Assembly: GCA_018982785.1 (NCBI GenBank)
Contig: JAHHEN010000001.1
Location: 1-64,000 of the forward strand
Source of the DNA: Enterococcus innesii
GTDB taxonomy: Bacteria; Bacillota; Bacilli; Lactobacillales; Enterococcaceae
Length of the DNA: 64,000 nucleotides
Direction: 5' to 3'
Below are positions 58,767-64,000 of the stretch, in pieces. The notes beneath the pieces are model-generated. The model was given only the letters and a program-made list of their open reading frames with translations, was not told the origin of the DNA and did not search any database. How positions within the stretch are numbered: position 1 is the first letter of the stretch; each line of letters starts with the position of its first letter. The position numbers and the translations under genes were made by a program.

Positions 58767-59633
58767 GTGGATTTTATCAAAGAGCTGCAATCCTTTAAAA
58801 CAATCGTCGAAGAAGGGACTTTTACGAAGGCTGCTGCCAAACTAAACTATGCCCAATCAACGGTTACCAATCATATCAAAAAGTTAGAAACAGAGTTAGA
58901 AGTGGCGTTATTTTTAGAAGGGAAAAGCAATGTACTAACATTGGAAGGCGAATTGTTGAAGCTGGAAGTCCCTGGACTGATCGCCCAATGGGAGCAGGTA
59001 AAAGAACAGTTGCACAACGCTTCAAGTACGATCGACTCATCTATACGGATGGGGATCGTTCAGCCCTATGACATTTCCATTTTGCCAGAACTGCTCCATA
59101 TGTTTGCTCAGCAATACCCAAAAGTGAAATTCGAGATTCTTGTGGGAACCACCATGGAATTAGCCAAGTCAGTAAAAGAAAATCGTATTGATGTCGCACT
59201 ATGCTCACTTCCTCACGAGGGAGATTTTGTTTACGAAGAATTTTTCCAAGAAGAGCTTTGCTGCATCACATCGATCCACAACCCGTTAACGATCAATAAA
59301 CTAGCTGATTTCGAAGGCTGCCACTTCTATCGTTTTAACGATGACAGCCTAGCACATAAAAAAGTTGAAAGCTATCTTGCCAGTTGTGTGCCATCGATCC
59401 ATTGGGAATATGTCAACAATATTAGTACGATTCCTTACTTGATCGAACAAACTGGTTATTGCAGTTTAGTGCCTCGCTCTATCGTTGATCAGACCCGCGC
59501 TGGAATAAAAATCTTAGCGAATCCTTTAGCAAATACTCGTATGTCGATCGGATTGCTTTCAAAAAAATCCCTAATGCATTCTCCCAGTATTACAAAAGAA
59601 TTTGTCTTTGAATTAAAAAAACGTCTGCTCTAG
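58767..59633 (+). CDS. LysR-family transcriptional regulator
   Basis: 288 aa. Winged helix at residues 1-62 (ELQSFKTIVEEGTFTKAAAKLNYAQSTVTNHIKKLE), then a periplasmic-binding-like effector domain (about 90-288; RMGIVQPYDISILPELL, RIDVALCSLP). The start is a GTG at 58767 with AAAGGGGAAC upstream. No obvious target gene is adjacent, so the ligand and regulon are unknown. Confidence 0.9.
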   Translation: MDFIKELQSFKTIVEEGTFTKAAAKLNYAQSTVTNHIKKLETELEVALFLEGKSNVLTLEGELLKLEVPGLIAQWEQVKEQLHNASSTIDSSIRMGIVQPYDISILPELLHMFAQQYPKVKFEILVGTTMELAKSVKENRIDVALCSLPHEGDFVYEEFFQEELCCITSIHNPLTINKLADFEGCHFYRFNDDSLAHKKVESYLASCVPSIHWEYVNNISTIPYLIEQTGYCSLVPRSIVDQTRAGIKILANPLANTRMSIGLLSKKSLMHSPSITKEFVFELKKRLL

Positions 59634-60133
59634 TTATCCAAAGGAGATTATGTATCATTGACTTTTTATGCACGTTTGCTTTTTCTTGAATCAAGTGTAG
59701 TTATTTTGAAAGGATCGTCACTGTAGAAAAGAAACAAGCTGTACAATGTCTAATGGAATCAAAGACGTTGTACAGCAAGGTTTTGGATATTTCTGACTCT
59801 CATAAAATGATGAAATCATAGCTTTTCCTCAATTTTAATCTGTGTTATCATTTTACTTTTTTTATACAAATTGATACGATTATTCATACCATTGATAAGA
59901 ATCTGAAAAGAAAGGCTACTCTTAAATTTCAGAATTTTTCACCGATTGTAAAAAACAGAAACTCTCTTTTGTCCTTTCCAAAGTATACTCTACTTCGGAA
60001 AGACACAATGAACAAAAACGCCGGACGTGTAAACCGCTCGACTGTATTTTTCAGTAGCAGGTAGCTATTGAACAACGAGCCTATTTTTGCAATTGTCTGA
60101 AAAGATAGACGCTGAGAAAAGGAGGAGAAAACC
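59634..60133. other. Intergenic region with a strong hairpin
   Basis: About 500 bp. GCTGTACAA (59738-59746) pairs with TTGTACAGC (59768-59776), with additional GTC/GAC pairing inside. It may end lysR or be an operator. No ORF is supported on either strand apart from the small gene at 60134. Confidence 0.5.
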
Positions 60134-60286
60134 ATGTTTATCGTTGAAGCGATCTTCAGCTTTCTAAGAGACACATTAGGTGTGATCCTAGCCATTCTCT
60201 TAGGGACACTTTGTTTGTCGATGGTGGTCAATCTGATCGTGATCGTTGTAAAAAACACCTATACAAAATTCAAAAAAAATTATTGA
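60134..60286 (+). CDS. Small single-span membrane peptide (50 aa)
   Basis: The sequence begins MFIVEAIFSFLRDTLG, has one membrane helix (about residues 17-39) and a basic tail KFKKNY. GAGAAAAGGAGGAGAAAACC precedes the ATG and a good terminator follows, so it looks like a real gene. I do not recognise it; a type I toxin, a signalling peptide or a small accessory membrane protein are all possible. Confidence 0.65.
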   Translation: MFIVEAIFSFLRDTLGVILAILLGTLCLSMVVNLIVIVVKNTYTKFKKNY

Positions 60287-60292
60287 TCAATT

Positions 60293-60317
60293 GCTATCTT
60301 CCATAGATAGCTTTTTT
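60293..60317 (+). terminator. Terminator of the small membrane peptide gene
   Basis: GCTATCT pairs with AGATAGC around TCCAT, followed by T6. Confidence 0.85.
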
Positions 60318-60323
60318 GATCTT

Positions 60324-60857
60324 CTAGGTTTCTTTTTTTCCTTTGTAATATCTTTTTTCAAACTCAATCCAAGACTTGCTGAATTCATGGTTGGAAAAGG
60401 CGCTTTTTAATCCTGAGCGTTGTTTAAAGCGGAAAACTTCTTCACGATCCATCCCTAATTCCTTGGCAATTCGTTCATCCGTCCAGTCATTAGCGACCAA
60501 TTGCTGCACGATATTTCCCATCTTCTCGATGCCATGGGTACCGCGGGCCCGATTGTGACGAATTGTTGAAGCGATGCGATTCTCAAAAGGCTTATCGATC
60601 ACTGTGACCGGAACGCTTGGCAACGCCAAGCGCTCTTTTGCTACGATATACCGATGAAACCCATCAATCAAAATATACTGGTCTTGCTCTTTATCGTGGT
60701 AACAAACCAATGGTTGCGTAAACCCATCTTCTCGAATCGACAGTTCCAACAAATCCATTTCTGGAGCAGCCACGGTGTTGGGATTATACGTATTCGCGTG
60801 AATCTTGTTGACTGGGATCAGCTTCGCCGCTAACACTGGAAAATCGATATCGCTCAT
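60324..60857 (-). CDS. ParB/Spo0J N-domain protein (IbrB-like)
   Basis: 177 aa. ParB/Srx-type domain over residues 10-100 (PVNKIHANTYNPN, LLELSIREDGFTQPL, YILIDGFHRYIVA, TIRHNRARGTHG), then an HTH (TDERIAKELGMDREEVFRF). The combination with an IbrA-like partner identifies it as IbrB-like; IbrA/IbrB were described as activators of prophage eib gene expression in E. coli. It is the last gene of a three-gene operon and overlaps the corrected GNAT stop by ATGA. Confidence 0.85.
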   Translation of the reverse strand: MSDIDFPVLAAKLIPVNKIHANTYNPNTVAAPEMDLLELSIREDGFTQPLVCYHDKEQDQYILIDGFHRYIVAKERLALPSVPVTVIDKPFENRIASTIRHNRARGTHGIEKMGNIVQQLVANDWTDERIAKELGMDREEVFRFKQRSGLKSAFSNHEFSKSWIEFEKRYYKGKKET

Positions 60858-61275
60858 GAGGGACTACACTCCTTTTTAGAAATGAATAATTTTTTGTTTG
60901 TCGATAGACCGCAAACCCTTTTGACTCCAAAAGGACAATTTCACTAGGCTGGTTAGTAGAAGCGAGAATCTCTGCTTCTGGGTAGTTGCGGGTGATATCC
61001 ACCAACATTTTCCGTAAAAGAAACTTTTTAAATTGAGCAGCTGGATCTTTTTCATAAAATTCCCCTAGCTCCACTTTGTTGGCGCCTTTTTCATAATAAG
61101 AAAAAGCGGTCACTCGTTTTTCATCATCAAGAATCACGTACCAGTAACAGTTCTCATCATTGACTAAGTACGGAAATTGTTGCTGATACACTCGCTCTGC
61201 AAAGAAAGCTCCCATCAATTGATAGAATTGGCTTTTCTTATACGGTGGAAAAAATAAAACCAATCGTTCGTTCAC
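60784..61275 (-). CDS. GNAT-like acetyltransferase (3' end probably frameshifted)
   Basis: As read, 163 aa. Features resemble a GNAT fold: VILDDEKRVTAFSYYEKG, EFYEKDP, LRKMLVDITRNYPEAEILASTNQPSEIVLLESKGF. It overlaps the next gene by 74 bp. Adding one A to the A5 run at 60873-60877 would end it at 60854 with an ATGA overlap (140 aa), which I think is correct. The start is a GTG at 61275 after AGAGAGGAAGGG. Its place between ibrA- and ibrB-like genes suggests a shared function. Confidence 0.75.
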   Translation of the reverse strand: MNERLVLFFPPYKKSQFYQLMGAFFAERVYQQQFPYLVNDENCYWYVILDDEKRVTAFSYYEKGANKVELGEFYEKDPAAQFKKFLLRKMLVDITRNYPEAEILASTNQPSEIVLLESKGFAVYRQTKNYSFLKRSVVPHERYRFSSVSGEADPSQQDSREYV

Positions 61276-61289
61276 AAAACCCTTCCTCT

Positions 61290-62616
61290 CTACGGACCCA
61301 TTCGTCCATCGTTAGGTGATTTTTTCGTTAGATACTCGTATTTGGCATTCAATTTTTTCAACTGATACTTTGGTAAATGCTCGATCCCCAACGCCGCCCC
61401 AAAATCCACCGCCAACTCATACAATTCAGACTCATCTTTTTTCGTCAAACTGTATTGTCGCGTGCTCAAGGAAAAATCATTTTTTCTAACGCACGAGCGA
61501 TCCCTTTCCAGTCATGCCAGAGTACTTCGTTTTTTAGCCACTCCTTACGTTTGGTCACATCGGGAATGTCTTCCACTTCGATTCCGTGCTTTTCTCGATA
61601 ATGATCAATCAAAATCGTGATTTTGCGGTAATAATGATCCTGTAATTTCTTTGAATAAAGTCCAATTGATTCCAGTAGAAAGACCGCATACTCTTGCCAA
61701 GTCATATGACTGGGTTTTCTCGTATTGTAATGCGCCAGCAATCCTGTCTGGGCATACAAGCGACCAAAATTGGCTCCTGACACACGATTTACGACGCGCT
61801 CCCACGTTTCCGGTTCCACCAAAGCATATTGGTACAAGCCTTTTCGTTGCTGCATGCCGTAAGGCTGACAGATCCGCATTTGATGGATCGGAACGCCATG
61901 ATCATACAACTTTTCATAAAAGCCATTGATCGGCCAGTCAAAACGAGCATAGGCTCCCCAGACATCTTCGGTTTTCCAATCATAGATGGGGTAAAAATTG
62001 ACAACCATTGAATCTGCTACTTGCCGTTTGATCCAGCATTGCTTCCGAAAGTTATACTTTGGCGATGTGATTGATCGATACCGATACAGACTTTCTTGTG
62101 TCCGAATACCTACACCGCAAGCAACGGGCTCAAAGCCATGGTGACTTGCGTACCAATGAGCAAAGTTTCGCAAGAACTTATCAGGATTCATATTTGCACT
62201 CTGATAAATCTCCATCAATGATTCATCTAAATCACCAAGTGAAATCGCATCTTTTGGCATTGGCTGTACCCACTTCTCCCGTTCTTGTTCATCCCACATC
62301 AGCCATTGTGGCTGAAATACGCTGGTATTGTTGTCCTCGTAAAAGGGTAAGCAAAAATGGTAAGTTTGATTGATACTTGGTAACGCTTTGATTTTTTCCA
62401 TGAATACTCGTGTAGCATCATAATTTGCCTCTATATCTAAAATCAGCAGATCGAAGGTTTTCTTTTTTGTCGGGCGACTTGATCGGCCAACTGGATCATA
62501 GCACCACTGTCTTTTCCGCCACTGAACGAAAAGTACACATGGGGAAACGTATCAAAAATATATACCAGACGATTCATCGCCGCTTCCAGCACATTTTCCT
62601 TACAATATTTCTTCAT
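61290..62616 (-). pseudogene. IbrA-like DUF3440 PP-loop protein (PAPS reductase family), two frameshifts
   Basis: Corrected length ~443 aa. The N-terminus, from ATG at 62616 (MKKYCKENVLEAAMNRLVY), contains the PP-loop SGGKDSGAM. The central DUF3440 part has CGVGIRTQESLYRYRSI, NFYPIYDWKTEDVW, GVPIHQMRICQPYGMQQRKGL. The C-terminus reads RALEKNDFSLSTRQYSLTKK and ends at 61290. One A is missing at 62463-62468 and one at 61480-61485. The family is related to PAPS reductase and DndC ATPases. It heads a three-gene operon with GNAT- and IbrB-like genes. Confidence 0.87.
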
Positions 62617-62791
62617 AAAAGCTCATGTCCTCATTTTATTTGTCCTTTTTTTGAATAAGTATTACATTCTAGTATAAAGTTTCACTTGGCTTCTTACAAG
62701 GACTTAAGGGAGATTTTGCATGCGATACATGCAACTAATTGGTAACTATCATTGCAGCATGCTCCTCATTCCTCCTGACTATTCCCAGTAA

Positions 62792-62834
62792 TCAAGAAAA
62801 AAAAGTGGGGGAAAACAGCAAGCCCCCCCTTCTG
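62792..62834 (-). terminator. Terminator of the unknown gene at 62861
   Basis: GGGGG pairs with CCCCC around an 11-13 nt loop and is followed by ACTTTTTTTTCTT on the minus strand. Confidence 0.75.
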
Positions 62835-62860
62835 AAACAAGTTCAATTGCTTTTCTTGAT

Positions 62861-63385
62861 TCATTCGGTCAAAAGAGTTTGAAGGACTTTATCAATACGC
62901 TTCATTTGTTTTTCATTGAAGTTTGAAAGCCATACTTGATCCGTAAGCAAGCGTTTCTTTTCATGCTGAAGGTCTTTGTGTCGACTGGCTTCCTTGATAT
63001 TTTCAATCATCTTCAAGAAATTGCTAATTTTTTCTTCTTTAGGCAGTAGTACATATTCTTGCTTGATTGCTTCAAACTTGTCTTCATGATCGATCACCAG
63101 AAGTTGCGTGATCAAATCGTGGGCGATCCACCGATGATAGGAGTTTTTATGGGTATGCAACGCCCAGATCCGTTCCCACTCATCATAAATCAACTCAGGG
63201 TTTTTAACGGCTACTTCTTTAATGATCAAATAACTATTAAAATACTCATTGATATGATTTTGACCATCAACGATATTCTCCACTAGCCTCTCTCTTATCT
63301 TTCGATCATCGATCGCCGTTTGCACAAACGGTTGGGGATCAAAGGATGTTGTCTGGAAATGACCTGAGATTTCTAGGTAGTCCAT
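62861..63385 (-). CDS. Hypothetical helical protein
   Basis: 174 aa, soluble and almost entirely helical, with a repeat-like pattern reminiscent of HEAT/ARM proteins (ELIYDEWERIWALHTHKNSYHRWIAHDLI; LLPKEEKISNFLKMI). I do not recognise a family. GAAGGTGAAAGC precedes the ATG at 63385. It lies upstream of the IbrA-like operon on the same strand but has its own terminator. Confidence 0.65.
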   Translation of the reverse strand: MDYLEISGHFQTTSFDPQPFVQTAIDDRKIRERLVENIVDGQNHINEYFNSYLIIKEVAVKNPELIYDEWERIWALHTHKNSYHRWIAHDLITQLLVIDHEDKFEAIKQEYVLLPKEEKISNFLKMIENIKEASRHKDLQHEKKRLLTDQVWLSNFNEKQMKRIDKVLQTLLTE

Positions 63386-63734
63386 GCTTTCACCTTCTTT
63401 AAAAATTATCAGATTATTTTTCATGTTTGAACCTCTATATGTATTTTAACAGAATTCAAGTATGAAAAAAGTGGCTTTTGGATTCCCTCTTCTTACATCA
63501 ATCATCAATTCTGCTCATACAGATAGACTAACGTCTTTTCGAATATCATTCTTTTTGGAAAAACAGTTAGGAAGAACCATCTTGATTCTTTATCCACTAA
63601 CACATCTATTGATTTCTTTCATTCGTCTATTGGGCTCTCGCAAGCTTCCTTTTGTATCCTCTTCCGAAAGTGGTCCTCCACAAGAGAACGTGTTGACAAC
63701 TGCTTTTTCGATAAGCACCCTATTTCAATGACAT

Positions 63735-63766
63735 AAAAAAGGAAGTCCCGTCTTCGGAACTTCCTG
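63735..63766 (-). terminator. Terminator of the gene entering from the right edge
   Basis: On the minus strand AGGAAGTTCC pairs with GGGACTTCCT and is followed by T6. Confidence 0.8.
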
Positions 63767-63792
63767 CATTTCTTTTCTCTTTAAAGACTATT

Positions 63793-64000
63793 TCACGCAT
63801 AGTTGCGAGATGCTGGATCACGCGTCCTTTCTCCGAATACCTCGGCTGGTAGGCATTTTGATCCATTGTTCTGGCGGACGCTTTCTGATTTTTTTGGTGC
63901 AAACATCAGTTGAACAGTTCTTTTGACAAAGTTATTTCGGTATACGTTTTCCATAACTTGCACGCCCTTTTCAATTGATTTAGGAAGTGGTGACGCCGAT
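63793..64000 (-). CDS. Partial minus-strand gene, 3' end only, unidentified
   Basis: An open minus-strand frame enters from the right edge (VMENVYRNNFVKRTVQLMF) and reaches a stop at 63793. An A7 run near 63893-63899 could again hide a frameshift; the shifted frame reads IRKRPPEQWIKM and stops at 63818. A terminator at 63735-63766 supports a gene ending here. I cannot name it. Confidence 0.35.
   Translation of the reverse strand, partial: SASPLPKSIEKGVQVMENVYRNNFVKRTVQLMFAPKKSESVRQNNGSKCLPAEVFGERTRDPASRNYA

Noticed and set aside
59929-60258. Minus-strand 109-codon ORF opposite the small membrane peptide
   Set aside because: It lacks a ribosome site and is antisense to a better-supported small gene and AT-rich intergenic sequence.
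14718-62468. Homopolymer phase variation as the cause of the frameshifts
   Set aside because: The runs are short (2-7 bases), occur in housekeeping genes such as rsmF, and nearly all are one base short. That fits technical error better than slippage-based switching.

Overview
The window is chromosomal DNA of a low-GC Firmicute, almost certainly an Enterococcus. The evidence is the 16S rRNA sequence, strong AGGAGG ribosome binding sites, the yunD-yutD-yutF gene order, WxL surface proteins and many Mga-like regulators. The 16S variable region near 2320-2360 resembles, from memory, the E. casseliflavus/E. gallinarum group; the genus is secure and the species is inference.

Layout. Positions 1-2830 hold the start of an rRNA operon on the minus strand: the 23S 5' end, a spacer without tRNA, the complete 16S gene and three tandem promoters. 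Positions 2990-20800 are core-like: S1-domain protein, patB, ppiB, ferredoxin-NADP reductase, yqeK-like, pgpA, the yunD operon, a Doc toxin-antitoxin pair, tadA overlapping the SRP RNA gene, rsmF, a YczE/YitT-type membrane protein, and a MerR-controlled heterodimeric ABC exporter.

Positions 20980-39730 form a surface-protein region: a WxL locus (giant pectate-lyase-like WxL protein, DUF916/DUF3324 protein, small WxL protein, small LPxxN protein) and a VWA/Cna_B adhesin with about 28 EPSTT repeats. Five Mga-like regulators and two paralogous 120-127 residue proteins of unknown function lie among them. Positions 39747-52826 are an extracellular polysaccharide cluster on the minus strand. Its genes encode a 1202-residue secreted adhesin, a lipoprotein, WecC, a Wzz-like protein, a tyrosine kinase, an initiating sugar transferase, a WecG/TagA transferase, Wzy, Wzx, a GT4 transferase and WecB. 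WecB, WecC and the WecG-like enzyme together predict a polymer containing ManNAc or ManNAcA. A Mga-like gene follows wecB after only 14 bp.

Positions 53400-59640 hold a small ORF behind a leader terminator, two more Mga-like regulators flanking a serine recombinase, and a LysR regulator. Positions 60130-63400 hold a 50-residue membrane peptide, an IbrA/GNAT/IbrB-like three-gene operon and an unknown gene.

The window carries at least a dozen one-base frameshifts, nearly all missing a base in a short homopolymer, in genes that are otherwise intact. The pattern favours sequencing or assembly error over biological decay. It affects rsmF, the second ABC subunit, the giant WxL gene, one Mga-like gene, the GT4 gene, the WecG-like gene, the lipoprotein, the GNAT gene and the IbrA-like gene. 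Affected genes are described with the corrected reading.
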